DNA from: Catenuloplanes atrovinosus
GTDB taxonomy: Bacteria > Actinomycetota > Actinomycetes > Mycobacteriales > Micromonosporaceae
DNA length: 64,000 bases
Reading direction: 5' to 3'
Assembly: GCF_031458235.1 (NCBI RefSeq)
Contig: NZ_JAVDYB010000001.1
Span: forward strand, 2,439,001 to 2,503,000
Part shown: positions 41,642-49,830 of the stretch, in pieces
Position numbering within the stretch: the stretch's first letter is position 1
How the letters are laid out: every line of letters starts with the position of its first letter
Translations under genes and position numbers: made by a program
Notes under the pieces: model-generated
The model's database searches: none
What the model was told of the DNA's origin: nothing
What the model saw: the letters and a program-made list of their open reading frames with translations, nothing else

Positions 41642-42391
41642 GTGTCGGCCGTGATCGATCCGCGGGACGTCGCCGCCGCCTACCTGGAGATCGCCGACCG
41701 GCACGCGCCCGGCCTGGTCGAGGGCCTGTACCTGGTCGGCTCCGTCGCGCTGGGCGACTACCACCCGGGCGTCAGCGACATCGACTTCGTGGCCGTGACC
41801 TCCTCGGCCCCGGACGTGGCCGCGATCCGCCGCATCCACGCCGAACTGCACACGCGCCACGCCGCCCCGGACTTCGACGGACTCTACGTCTCGTGGGACG
41901 ACCTGCGCGCCGACCCGGCCACGCTGCCACCCGGGATCGCCGCGCACGAGTGGCGCGTCTCCGCCGCCTCCGACTTCGAGCGAAACCTGGTCACCTGGCA
42001 CGTCCTCGCCCAGGGCGGCGTGCCGATCCGCGGCCCGGCCGCGGACGTGTTCACCGACTGGCCGGCCCTGGCCGCCTCGACGCGCCGCAACCTCGAAACG
42101 TACTGGACGCCGTGGGTGACGCAGCTGTCCCGGTCGCCGCTGGGGTTGTCGGAGTGGGCCACGACGTGGACGGTGCTGGGCGTGGCGCGGCTGCGGCACA
42201 CGCTCGCGGCCGGCCGCGTCACCTCGAAGACGGCGGCGGCCGCGTACGCGACCGCCACCTACGATCCGCGCTGGCACCGCGTCATCGAGGAGGCCCTGCG
42301 CATCCGCGTCGGCGGCCGCCCACGCTACCGCAGCCCTCTCCGCCGCCGCGCCGACCTGCTCGGCTTCGCCCGCGACGCCCTCCGCGGCTGA
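41642..42391 (+). CDS. Nucleotidyltransferase (aminoglycoside adenylyltransferase-like)
   Basis: A 249-residue protein. The polymerase-beta type motif LVGSVALGDYHPGVSDIDF holds the GS and DxD catalytic residues (near 30-50). The C-terminal helical domain (DUF4111 type) has WATTWTVLGVARLRHTL and CDS-ending Arg-rich helix. AadA-like enzymes adenylylate aminoglycosides; whether this one gives resistance is unknown. Several start codons (41624 TTG, 41630, 41642, 41651) lack a good ribosome binding site. Its last 49 bp are part of a 203-bp tandem duplication. Confidence 0.8.
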   Translation: MSAVIDPRDVAAAYLEIADRHAPGLVEGLYLVGSVALGDYHPGVSDIDFVAVTSSAPDVAAIRRIHAELHTRHAAPDFDGLYVSWDDLRADPATLPPGIAAHEWRVSAASDFERNLVTWHVLAQGGVPIRGPAADVFTDWPALAASTRRNLETYWTPWVTQLSRSPLGLSEWATTWTVLGVARLRHTLAAGRVTSKTAAAAYATATYDPRWHRVIEEALRIRVGGRPRYRSPLRRRADLLGFARDALRG

Positions 42392-42766
42392 CCTTTCCCA
42401 CGTCGTGGCCCGTTCCGCTGCCCGCAGCCGTCTCCGCCGCCGTGCTGATCGGCTCGGTTCGCCGGGCCGCCCTACAGGCCCTACGCCGCGGCGGGAGGTG
42501 CTCCTGGGAGCGGGGTGTCGCCGTCCGCTGCCGGTCCCCGGTGTGCCGCCGCGCCGACCTGCTCGGCTTCGCCCGCGACGCCCTCCGCGGCTGACGTTTC
42601 CCACGTCGTGGCCCGTTCCGCTGCCCGCAGCCGTCTCCGCCGCCGTGCTGATCGGCTCGGTTCGCCCGGCCGCCCTGCAGGCCCTACGCCGCGGCGGGAG
42701 GTCCTCCTGGGAGCGAGGGGTCGCCGTCCGCTGCCGGTCCCCGGTGTGCCGCCGCGCCGTCGTCCC
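42343..42766. repeat. 203-bp tandem duplication covering the 3' end of the nucleotidyltransferase gene
   Basis: Two direct copies, 42343-42545 and 42546-42748, plus the first bases of a third. Each copy begins with the gene's final codons and stop, so the 3' end of the gene is repeated downstream without a promoter or start. Copies differ at only about half a dozen positions by eye. It fills the 403-bp gap 42392-42794, which otherwise holds nothing recognisable. Confidence 0.8.
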
Positions 42767-42794
42767 TCCTGCCGCGGTTCTCGGACCGGGTCGG

Positions 42795-43397
42795 CTACGC
42801 CGCGCCGGGGTGAGGTGGCTCGCTGTCGAGGTGGGCGAGGACGGTCGCGTCGGTCCAGACCATGCGGAACTTGCCCGGGGTGCCGTTGAGGCGGGACGCG
42901 TCGCCTCGGGGTGGCGAGGCGGTGCCACGCTCGCGGTTCTCCGCGCCGCACGCCAGGTAGAACCGTTGCGCGGCCACGTTCTGCTCCAGCACCCACAGGT
43001 GCAGCACGTTCGAGTCCGCCGCGGTGACCGCGATCCGCGCCGCGCGGGCCAGCAGCCGCCGTCCCACGCCGGATCGGTGCCGGTGGTGCACCACGTGCAG
43101 GTTGTCGACCAGGCTGCCCCAGACCGGATCACGATCGAGCACCACGTGGACAAAACCGGCGATCCCGTCGTCACCGTCGTGCTCCGCGATGATCGTCGCC
43201 GTGCCCGCCGTGCCCGCCGTGCCCGCCGCGGCCGCGAGCCGCGCCGACCACACGGCCTGGCGGTCCGCCAGCACGTCACCGTCCAGGTAGGCGTCCGTGT
43301 ACGCTCCCCGATAGTGACGGCGCCAGCTATCCGCGTGCAGCGCGGCGATCGCGGGGACATCGGCGATCCCGGCCGTGCGTAGGGTGATGTCAGGCAT
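42795..43397 (-). CDS. GNAT family N-acetyltransferase
   Basis: A 200-residue acetyltransferase. The acetyl-CoA loop is HRSGVGRRLLARAA (Q/RxxGxG/A type), preceded by LVDNLHVV, and the C-terminus has NVAAQRFYLACGAENRERG, typical of GNAT motif B. A low-complexity stretch AGTAGTAGTA around residue 65 comes from 9-bp tandem repeats. ATG at 43397 follows GGAGGCGCAC. Acceptor substrate unknown. The frame extends upstream, but without support. Confidence 0.88.
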   Translation of the reverse strand: MPDITLRTAGIADVPAIAALHADSWRRHYRGAYTDAYLDGDVLADRQAVWSARLAAAAGTAGTAGTATIIAEHDGDDGIAGFVHVVLDRDPVWGSLVDNLHVVHHRHRSGVGRRLLARAARIAVTAADSNVLHLWVLEQNVAAQRFYLACGAENRERGTASPPRGDASRLNGTPGKFRMVWTDATVLAHLDSEPPHPGAA

Positions 43398-43952
43398 GTG
43401 CGCCTCCACGTCGCGGTGTTGCCCGGCGGGTCCGCCGGGCCCGGTCATCACCCGGGGCACCCCGACCGCGCGACGGAGGGTTGCCGGCCAGCGAGCCGGG
43501 GCTTCGCGCTGGCGCTCATGACCTTGCGTCAATCTATCAACCCCATCAAGTCGTTTAATCAACCCATCCAGACGTCAACCCTCCTGTATTGACGACGGCC
43601 GCGTATGGGCGTGGGTGGATCTCATCCACGCGCGGTGCCGCTGTGGGCCGGTGCTGAAGGCGAGTGCGGCTACCAGTGATGACGCGGTGGTTCCCACGGA
43701 TCGATCGTTGGTGATATATCGGGTGGCGCCGTGGTGTAGATCATCGGGTGGCGCTGGCCGGTTCGGGCGCTGGCCGGGTGGGTGCTGGCCGGGTGGGGCT
43801 TTGGCGGGCCGGGTGGGTGTTGGCCGGGTCGGGCATTGGCGGGCCGGGTGGATGCTGGCCGGTTCGGGCATTGGCGGGCCGGGTGGGTGCTGACCGGGTG
43901 GGGCACTGGCGGGCCGGGTGGGCGATGGGGGAGTGGGTGGTGGATGGGGAGG
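43398..43952. other. Intergenic region with AT-rich patch and minisatellite
   Basis: 555 bp between convergent-tail and regulator genes. 43520-43600 is notably AT-rich for this genome (several TCAA/TTAAT stretches), followed by a G/T-biased tandem repeat at 43750-43923. Open frames across it are low-complexity and unsupported. Confidence 0.5.
43750..43923. repeat. 35-bp imperfect tandem repeat
   Basis: Units 43800-43834, 43835-43869, 43870-43904 and a partial 43905-43923, with degenerate partial units before them from 43750. Each carries TTGGCGGGCCGGGTGG followed by a GCTGGCCGGGT-type half, so the unit itself is an internal near-duplication. Confidence 0.75.
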
Positions 43953-44801
43953 TCAGTCGGCGAAGGCGGTGGTCAAGGTGCGCATGCAGGGAGCGGGCAT
44001 GGCGGGGGAGGCCACCACGTACCCGTTGATGGTCATCGGCGGGTCGAGGGGGACGGCGCGGATGCGGGTGGAGCGGGTGTTGGCGAGGTGTTCGGCGGGG
44101 AGGACGGTCCAGGTGTGTGGGGCGGAGCCGACCTCGAAGAGGACGTTGACCGGGTCACCGGCGGGCTGGTGGGGGAGGCCGGGCGGGAGGGCGGCGACGA
44201 TCGCGTCGAGGAGGGCGGGGTCGTGGTGGCGGGCGGGGAGCCGGAGGCCGTCGGGAGCCAGGTCGCGCAGCGTGACCGTGGGGTGAGCCGCGGCCGGGTG
44301 CGCGCGGGCGAGCACCACGTGAAGTGGCTCGGACCAGGCGTGGGAGACGGTCAGGCCGGGGGCGGTGAACGTGCCGCGGATGAGGGCCAGGTCCAGGTCA
44401 CCGGTGCGTACGGCGTCGAGGCGGGCAGGGACGGGAAGGTCGATCAGGACCGGGTCGGCGGGGCGGGCGGCGTTGCGCAGGCGGGTGACGGCGCGGTCCA
44501 GGCGGTCGGTGACGCAGGACTCGACGCCGATGCGCAGTGGGGCGGCGTGTTCCCCGGCCACCACGCGCACGCGGGCGGCGGCGGCGAGCGTGTCGCGGGC
44601 GGCGTCGAGGACGCGGAGGCCGGCGGGAGTCAGGCGTACGCGCCGGGACGTGCGGTCGAGCAGCTGGACGCCGAGTTCCCGTTCGAGGCGGGCGATCTGC
44701 TGGCTGACGGCGGGCTGCACGATGTGCAGCCGCTCGGCGGCGCGGCCGAAGTGCAGTTCCTCGGCGACGGTCACGAAGTAGCGCAGTGCCCTCAGTTCCA
44801 C
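43953..44801 (-). CDS. LysR family transcriptional regulator
   Basis: A 282-residue regulator. The winged helix is [20 protein letters not shown], with recognition region [18 protein letters not shown]. The substrate-binding part begins near residue 90 ([13 protein letters not shown]). GTG at 44801 is the natural start; no ribosome binding site at proper distance is seen. It is divergent from an LLM oxidoreductase gene with an ATCAC-GTGAT palindrome between, so that gene is the probable target. Confidence 0.9.
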   Translation of the reverse strand: MELRALRYFVTVAEELHFGRAAERLHIVQPAVSQQIARLERELGVQLLDRTSRRVRLTPAGLRVLDAARDTLAAAARVRVVAGEHAAPLRIGVESCVTDRLDRAVTRLRNAARPADPVLIDLPVPARLDAVRTGDLDLALIRGTFTAPGLTVSHAWSEPLHVVLARAHPAAAHPTVTLRDLAPDGLRLPARHHDPALLDAIVAALPPGLPHQPAGDPVNVLFEVGSAPHTWTVLPAEHLANTRSTRIRAVPLDPPMTINGYVVASPAMPAPCMRTLTTAFAD

Positions 44802-44813
44802 TCCACCTGATCT

Positions 44814-44828
44814 ATCACGGAATGTGAT
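44814..44828. promoter_or_regulatory. LysR-type operator candidate
   Basis: ATCACGGAATGTGAT, a perfect 5-bp inverted repeat with 5-nt spacer, 13 bp upstream of the LysR start and within the divergent promoter region. Confidence 0.5.
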
Positions 44829-44885
44829 CGCTGCCGAGTGGGGTTGACCATCGATCGGACGCCGGCGGGGCGATGTGATGTGCCC

Positions 44886-45740
44886 ATGCGTATCGGAACC
44901 GGCCTGCTCGTCACCGACTCTCCCGCCGACGTCGTCGCCGCGGCGGCGGACGCCGCACGTCGCGGGCTCGACAGCTTCTGGACCAATCAGATGGCGGGCG
45001 GATGGGATCCGCTGACGCTGCTGGCCCTGCTCCGCGAACGGCCGGCCGAGGTCGGTACCGCGATCGCGCTCACCTACCCACGGCATCCGGTGACCATGGC
45101 GACGGAGGCGCTGACGCTGCGGGCGGCCGGTGGCGGCCTGGCGCTGGGCGTCGGGCCGGGTCACGCATGGTACGTGGAACGGCAGCTCAAGATGTCGTAC
45201 CAGTCGCCGCTCGGGCATACCCGCGACTACCTGGAGACGCTCCGGCCGCTGCTGCACGGCGCACGGGCGGGCGACGCCGCACTGGACATCACCGCGCCGG
45301 CGCCGGACCTGCTGCTGGCCGCGCTCGGGCCGAAGATGCTCGGGCTGGCCCGTGAGCTGGCCGACGGCGTGGTGGCGACCTGGGTCACGCCGGAGATCGT
45401 CGCGGAGCGGCTGGTGCCGAGCCAGCCGGACGGCGCGCGGATCGTGGTGAGTCTGGTGGTGGCGCTGACGACCGATCCGGACACGGTACGCGAGCGGATC
45501 GCCCGCGACTTCGCCGGCGCGGGGGCGCTTCCGGCGTACCGGACCTCGCTGCGGCGCGCCGGGCTGGGCGGCGTCGCGGACACGGTCGTGGTCGGTGACG
45601 AGGCCGCCGTGGTGCGGGCGCTGGACCGGCTCCGGGACGCGGGGGCGACCGATGTGGTGCTGCTTCCGGTCGGCGAGCGGGCACGGACGCTGGACATCGT
45701 GACCCGCACCGCGACGCCGCGGGCCGGCGGCGCCACGTGA
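44886..45740 (+). CDS. LLM-class flavin/F420-dependent oxidoreductase
   Basis: A 284-residue luciferase-like monooxygenase-fold protein. It starts RIGTGLLVTDSPADVV, has LALGVGPGHAWY and GHTRDYLETLRPLL, and LLLAALGPKMLGLARELADG near 150-170, which is characteristic of actinobacterial F420-dependent members. Cofactor and substrate are not certain. ATG 44886 has only a weak ribosome binding site. Likely controlled by the divergent LysR gene. Confidence 0.87.
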   Translation: MRIGTGLLVTDSPADVVAAAADAARRGLDSFWTNQMAGGWDPLTLLALLRERPAEVGTAIALTYPRHPVTMATEALTLRAAGGGLALGVGPGHAWYVERQLKMSYQSPLGHTRDYLETLRPLLHGARAGDAALDITAPAPDLLLAALGPKMLGLARELADGVVATWVTPEIVAERLVPSQPDGARIVVSLVVALTTDPDTVRERIARDFAGAGALPAYRTSLRRAGLGGVADTVVVGDEAAVVRALDRLRDAGATDVVLLPVGERARTLDIVTRTATPRAGGAT

Positions 45741-45808
45741 CCCGCGGTGGGCCGGCGGCGGGCTCTATAGGGTCACACTCACGGATCATCGCGGAGGGGA
45801 CCTGATCA

Positions 45809-46444
45809 ATGGCGCGATCGGACGCGGCGCGGACCGCGCTGCTGGACACGGCGGAACGACTCTTCGCCGAGCACGGCATCGCGCAGGTGTCCGACCGGCG
45901 CGTCGCCGAGGTCGCGGGCAACACCAACCACTCGGCCGTGCGCTACTACTTCGGCGGGCGGGAGGGGTTGCTCCGGGAGCTGGTCGGCCGGCACGCCCGG
46001 GCGATCGAGGAGCGGTGCGTGCCGGCCACGTCCGACTCCGTGCTCGCGGACGTGCGCGCGCTGGTCGTACCGTCGATGGAGGTCTTGGCGGCTCTGCCCC
46101 GGCCGAGTTGGCGGGCGCGGTTCATCGGGCTGGCGGTGCACGAGCCGGGCGTGCGTGACCTGGTCCGGGACACGCTGACCACGCTCCCGGTCATGGTCGA
46201 GATCCGCCGCTCGCTGCGTGCCCGCCTCGCCGGACTCGACCCGGACGTGGTCGCCGGCCGCGCCGCGATGATCGGCCTGATCGTCACCACGGCCACGGCG
46301 GAGATCGAGGCGAGGGCCGAGCGGGACGGGTCCGCCCCTCGCTGGCTGGAGGCCGGCGACTTCCTGGCCGACGCCATCGCCGGCATGCTCACCGCCCCGG
46401 TCACCCGCTCCGGCCGCCTCAACCCACTGGCCGGAGCCCGCTGA
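45809..46444 (+). CDS. TetR family transcriptional regulator
   Basis: A 211-residue regulator. N-terminal helix-turn-helix: TALLDTAERLFAEHG, then VSDRRVAEVAGNTNHSAVRY, a variant with Arg-rich first helix and NTNHSAVRYYF recognition helix. C-terminal ligand domain from about 70. ATG follows GGAGGGGACC. It lies 68 bp after the LLM oxidoreductase gene on the same strand and may share its function. Confidence 0.9.
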   Translation: MARSDAARTALLDTAERLFAEHGIAQVSDRRVAEVAGNTNHSAVRYYFGGREGLLRELVGRHARAIEERCVPATSDSVLADVRALVVPSMEVLAALPRPSWRARFIGLAVHEPGVRDLVRDTLTTLPVMVEIRRSLRARLAGLDPDVVAGRAAMIGLIVTTATAEIEARAERDGSAPRWLEAGDFLADAIAGMLTAPVTRSGRLNPLAGAR

Positions 46445-46566
46445 CCGCGACCTTGCCGATGAAGGGTTTCGGCCGGGCTCGGCCGGACCTTGAGCCGCTG
46501 GGGAAGGGAAGCCCCGGGTCGGTCGCGCTGCGGGCTGCTGGTGGAGGGTGGCGGCTCGGGACCGTT

Positions 46567-47105
46567 CGCGCCGGAAGCTGCGGCCGGAACGTCGCCGCCC
46601 TGGTTTGAACGTGCCGGGACCCGCTGCGGGAACGTCGCCGCCCTGGTTTGAACGTGCCGGGACCCGCTGCGGGAACGTCGCCGCTCCGGTTTGAAGGTGC
46701 CGGGACCCGCTGCGGGAACGTCGCCGCTCCGGTTTGAAGGTGCCGGGACCCGCTGCGGGAACGTCGCCGCTCCGGTTTGAAGGTGCCGGGACCCGCTGCG
46801 GGAACGTCGCCGCTCCGGTTTGAAGGTGCCGGGACCCGCTGCGGGAACGTCGCCGCTCCGGTTTGAAGGTGCCGGGACCCGCTGCGGGAACGTCGCCGCT
46901 CCGGTTTGAACGTGCCGGGACCCGCTGCGGGAACGTCGCCGCTCCGGTTTGAACGTGCCGGGACCCGCGGCAGGAACGTCGCCGCCCCGGTTCGAACGTG
47001 CCGGAACCCGCGGCAGGAACGTCGCCGCCCCGGATCGAACGTGCCGAGAGCCGCGGCAGGGAGGCCGCCGTCGAGGATCGAACGCGCCGGAAGTCGCGCG
47101 GCCGG
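46567..47105. repeat. 43-bp minisatellite, about 12.5 units
   Basis: Twelve contiguous 43-bp units from 46567 to 47082 and a degenerate partial to 47105. Central units (46653-46953) are almost identical; the outer ones have drifted. Each unit holds a CCCGCTGCGGG hairpin and ends in GGTTTGAA. 43 is not a multiple of 3, so no repeated peptide is encoded. It occupies most of the 732-bp gap 46445-47176, where I see no gene. Confidence 0.9.
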
Positions 47106-47176
47106 ACCTGGCTGCGCCGGGAGCCTCGGACCCGGTGCTCGGCCGGAGGGATCGCCAGCCGCGCGGCCTGAACGCG

Positions 47177-47638
47177 CTACTCGGCGGCCAGCAGGCGCGT
47201 CAGCCGCTCATGGCCGCCGCGGATCAGCTTTCCGTAGTCGTCGTCCGGGAGTGCGTCCATGGTCGCCTCGGCCTGGTGCAGGTGGGAGTGGGCACGGTCG
47301 AGGTCGCCGAGTTTGCGGTGGCAGTCGGCCAGGTTGAGGTGGAGTGACGGGTAGAGCGCGGCCACGGACATCTGCACCCCGGCCGCCGCGACCCGCTCCT
47401 CCGTGAGCGTCCCGGCCGCGGTCAGGGCACGCTCGTCCCACAGGAGTTCCTGTCGTACGTCGTCCTGGACGTCGGCCATCGAGTGGGCGAGCACGCAGAC
47501 GTGCAGCGGGTCGCCGCGCTCGCCGTCGATGTCGTCCCAGATCTGCGCGAACAGCGCCCGCGCGCCCGCGCGGTCGCCGCGCGCATGGTGCAACTCCACG
47601 CCCCGCGCGATGCGGGCCATGACGTCGTCGGTCTCCAC
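47177..47638 (-). CDS. TPR-type helical protein
   Basis: A 153-residue soluble helical protein with tetratricopeptide-like repeats (ARGVELHHARGDRAGARALF, later LHLNLADCHRKLGDLDRAH). GTG at 47638 follows TTAGGAGCGCC. It closes a five-gene operon of WXG100/YbaB-type proteins, 8 bp after the large WXG-like gene. A chaperone or scaffold role for the exported proteins is plausible but unproven. Confidence 0.78.
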   Translation of the reverse strand: METDDVMARIARGVELHHARGDRAGARALFAQIWDDIDGERGDPLHVCVLAHSMADVQDDVRQELLWDERALTAAGTLTEERVAAAGVQMSVAALYPSLHLNLADCHRKLGDLDRAHSHLHQAEATMDALPDDDYGKLIRGGHERLTRLLAAE

Positions 47639-47646
47639 CGGCGCTC

Positions 47647-48705
47647 CTAACCCTTGGTGACGTCCAGCGCGTCCTCGATCTCGGTCGGCGTCATCTCCGG
47701 GTCGCCGGCGTCCTCGTTCTTCCACAGGCCGGTGATCAGGTTGTTGCCGCCGGGGCCGCCGTAGGAACGCGGGTCGGCGAGCACGTCGCCGGCGATCCGG
47801 GCGACGGTGGAGAGCGTGGCGGCGGAGCCCTTGAACTCGACCACGCTGTCGCCCACCTTGGACTTCAGCACGGCCGGCAGGACCTTGCGCAGCACCGCGC
47901 CCATCTTGTTGAGCAGCGACACCACCTTGTCGACGATCCGCACGGCACGGCTGGTCGCCACGGTCGCCTGCACGGCGGTGGCGGCGCCGGCCGCGGCCAC
48001 GGAGGCGCCGGCGGTCGGGACGGCCGCGGCCATCGCGATGCCCCACTCGATGATCATCCACTCGATCAGCGTGGCGAGGATGCCGATGATGATCTGCTGC
48101 GCCGCCCCCATGATCTTGGAGAACAGCGTGAGCAGGCCGCCGATCGACGTGGCCTCGCCGCCGGTCGCCTCGACCGCGTCCGCGAACTCGCGCAGCCGCG
48201 CCTTGGCGGCCTCCGCGTCCTTACCCTGCCACTCGAGCAGGTCGTCGTCCGCGGCCTGGCGGGCGGCCGCGGCCAGCGGGACCAGCGCGGTGCCGAGCTT
48301 CTCCCACTGCTCCGCGTACGGCTCCATCCGCTCCGCGTTGCCGGTGAAGAGGCTGAGCAGGTCCTCCAGCGGCTGCACGAAGTCGATCAGGAACGTCAGG
48401 CCGGCCGAGATCAGCCAGTTCAGCGGGTCGGCCCAGAACGAGACCGCGTTGGCGGTGATGTCCGCGGCGGAGGAGAACAGGTCCGACCAGTCACCCTCGG
48501 TGACGCCGGTGTACGCGTTCTTCGTCGCCTCGCCGAACGGCAGGACCGAGGCCGGGTCGGTGTCGACCACGCCGCCCGCGTACTGGCTGTCGTCCTTCGC
48601 GTCGTTGCTCACGTACGCGTCGGTCGCGGTGGTGTCGGGCGGCTGCGCCGCGGGTGGGACGGCCGGTGGCAGCGGCTGCGGACTCGGCACCGGCTGATCG
48701 GTCAC
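47647..48705 (-). CDS. WXG100/PPE-like large helical protein
   Basis: A 352-residue protein. A proline-rich N-terminal 40 residues is followed by long helices with WADPLNWLISAGLTFLIDF and later an amphipathic bundle (EQWEKLGTALVPLAAAARQAADDDLLEWQGKDAEAAKARL) with the helix-W-x-G-helix hairpin typical of type VII secretion substrates. Hydrophobic stretch near 215-245. GTG overlaps the preceding gene's stop. No signal peptide. Exported effector or structural partner of the small WXG protein (inference). Confidence 0.7.
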   Translation of the reverse strand: MTDQPVPSPQPLPPAVPPAAQPPDTTATDAYVSNDAKDDSQYAGGVVDTDPASVLPFGEATKNAYTGVTEGDWSDLFSSAADITANAVSFWADPLNWLISAGLTFLIDFVQPLEDLLSLFTGNAERMEPYAEQWEKLGTALVPLAAAARQAADDDLLEWQGKDAEAAKARLREFADAVEATGGEATSIGGLLTLFSKIMGAAQQIIIGILATLIEWMIIEWGIAMAAAVPTAGASVAAAGAATAVQATVATSRAVRIVDKVVSLLNKMGAVLRKVLPAVLKSKVGDSVVEFKGSAATLSTVARIAGDVLADPRSYGGPGGNNLITGLWKNEDAGDPEMTPTEIEDALDVTKG

Positions 48706-49028
48706 GATCCACCCGCCAGCTTGTCCTGGAACCGCTGGAACGCCGCGGCCAGCTCCTCGTCGAGCCGCCGGTACGCGTCCGCGTTCGCCGTGATCGCGCC
48801 GTGCTGCGAGTCGAACGCCTTGACGATCAGGCCGACGTGCTCGCGTACCTCATCGGCCTTGCCGTTGTAGTGCCCCATGAACAGCAGGCCGAGCCCGCCC
48901 CAGAGCACGCCCGGCGGGTCCGCCGCGGCCATCGCGGTCTGGATCTCCCCGGCGCTCGTGCTGAGCCCCTTGAGCACCTCGGCCGTGCTGGTCAGCTTGT
49001 CGGTCGGGACGATGACGCCGTCAGCCAC
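48702..49028 (-). CDS. WXG100-like small helical protein
   Basis: A 108-residue helical-hairpin protein of the ESX/WXG100 size and style: two long helices around a turn with WGGLG near the middle (VLWGGLGLLFMGHYNGKADEV). The start VADGVIVPTDKLTSTAEVLK has the usual N-terminal helix. GTG at 49028 has a very strong GGAGGAGGGAGGAG upstream and overlaps the YbaB-like gene by 8 bp. Such proteins form dimers and are secreted by type VII systems, but no EccC-type ATPase is in the window. Confidence 0.72.
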   Translation of the reverse strand: MADGVIVPTDKLTSTAEVLKGLSTSAGEIQTAMAAADPPGVLWGGLGLLFMGHYNGKADEVREHVGLIVKAFDSQHGAITANADAYRRLDEELAAAFQRFQDKLAGGS

Positions 49029-49422
49029 GAGTCTCCTCCCTCCTCCTGCGCTCGGCGATCCGGTCCAGCGTGTGCGCGGGGATCGCCGCACGCACCCGCT
49101 CCGCCGTGCCCGCGCCGTTCAGTCCCTCGCCCAGCTCCACCAGCTTGAGCGCGCGGTCGGCCTGCGCCTCCCGGATCGCCACCATGATCATCTCGCCGAG
49201 GTGGGCGCCGCGGCGCAACGCCCGGTCCGGGATGTCCAGCCGGGAGACGTACCCGTCCTCGTCGACCTCGGCGCGCACGCTGCCGTCCTCGGAGAAGCCC
49301 TCGCCGGTCAGCGCGCCGGCCTCCGCCAGGTATGCCTCCAGGTGGGCCATGTCCCGCCGGTTCCGCTCCCGGACCCGCTCGATCAGCGCGTGCACCTGCT
49401 CGGGGCTGTCGAAGACGGTCAT
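49021..49422 (-). CDS. YbaB/EbfC-like protein 2
   Basis: A 133-residue protein resembling YbaB/EbfC family members attached to actinobacterial WXG operons: long N-terminal helix, central beta segment VRAEVDEDGYVSRLDIPDRALRRG, then a helical C-terminus. EbfC proteins bind DNA, but operon-linked copies may be structural. ATG overlaps the upstream YbaB-like stop by 4 bp. Confidence 0.7.
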   Translation of the reverse strand: MTVFDSPEQVHALIERVRERNRRDMAHLEAYLAEAGALTGEGFSEDGSVRAEVDEDGYVSRLDIPDRALRRGAHLGEMIMVAIREAQADRALKLVELGEGLNGAGTAERVRAAIPAHTLDRIAERRRREETRG

Positions 49423-49736
49423 CGCCGCTCCTGCCGCAACTGGGTGCGCAACTCGCTCAGCGACGGGGACGGCGGGACCGGCGTGGAACCGCTCAGCGTG
49501 GCCCGGATCTCCGCGTCGACCTGCGCGTTCGCCTGGCGGATGGTGCGCACCACGACCTCGCCCAGCTCGGCGCCGGTGAGCTGGAACGCGCGCGAGCTCA
49601 GCCGCACGGACCGGACCGCGCCACCGGGGCCGGCGACCACGGTCACCGCGTGGTCCTCGCTGGTGACCTCTGCGGCCGCGTCCTCGACCGCCTCCCGTAC
49701 CTGCCGCAGGCGCGCGGCGACGTCGAACCGATCCAT
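49419..49736 (-). CDS. YbaB/EbfC-like protein 1
   Basis: A 105-residue protein with the same layout as the next gene: helix, then VTVVAGPGGAVRSVRLSSRAF as the beta core, and ELGEVVVRTIRQANAQVD helix. Opens the five-gene WXG-type operon. ATG at 49736; GGGAAACGGGG lies just upstream. Confidence 0.72.
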   Translation of the reverse strand: MDRFDVAARLRQVREAVEDAAAEVTSEDHAVTVVAGPGGAVRSVRLSSRAFQLTGAELGEVVVRTIRQANAQVDAEIRATLSGSTPVPPSPSLSELRTQLRQERR

Positions 49737-49793
49737 GAGCCCCGTTTCCCTCCGGCCCGGGACGGATCCACCCAGGCTGGTGCCACCCTAGAG

Positions 49794-49822
49794 CCCCGGG
49801 GCAAGGCGGCACAGCCCCGGGG
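49794..49822 (-). terminator. Terminator hairpin after LLM oxidoreductase gene
   Basis: Perfect 9-bp stem CCCCGGGGC/GCCCCGGGG with 11-nt loop, just past the stop of the leftward LLM gene and ahead of the WXG operon. Confidence 0.65.
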
Positions 49823-49830
49823 ACCCCGGC

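Noticed and set aside
46567-47105. CRISPR array
   Set aside because: Units are contiguous 43-bp copies with no variable spacers, and no cas gene is near.
47177-48061. One long protein spanning the TPR gene and the WXG-like gene
   Set aside because: The upstream part is an off-frame shadow of the WXG-like gene; a GTG with AGGAGCGCC at 47638 fits.
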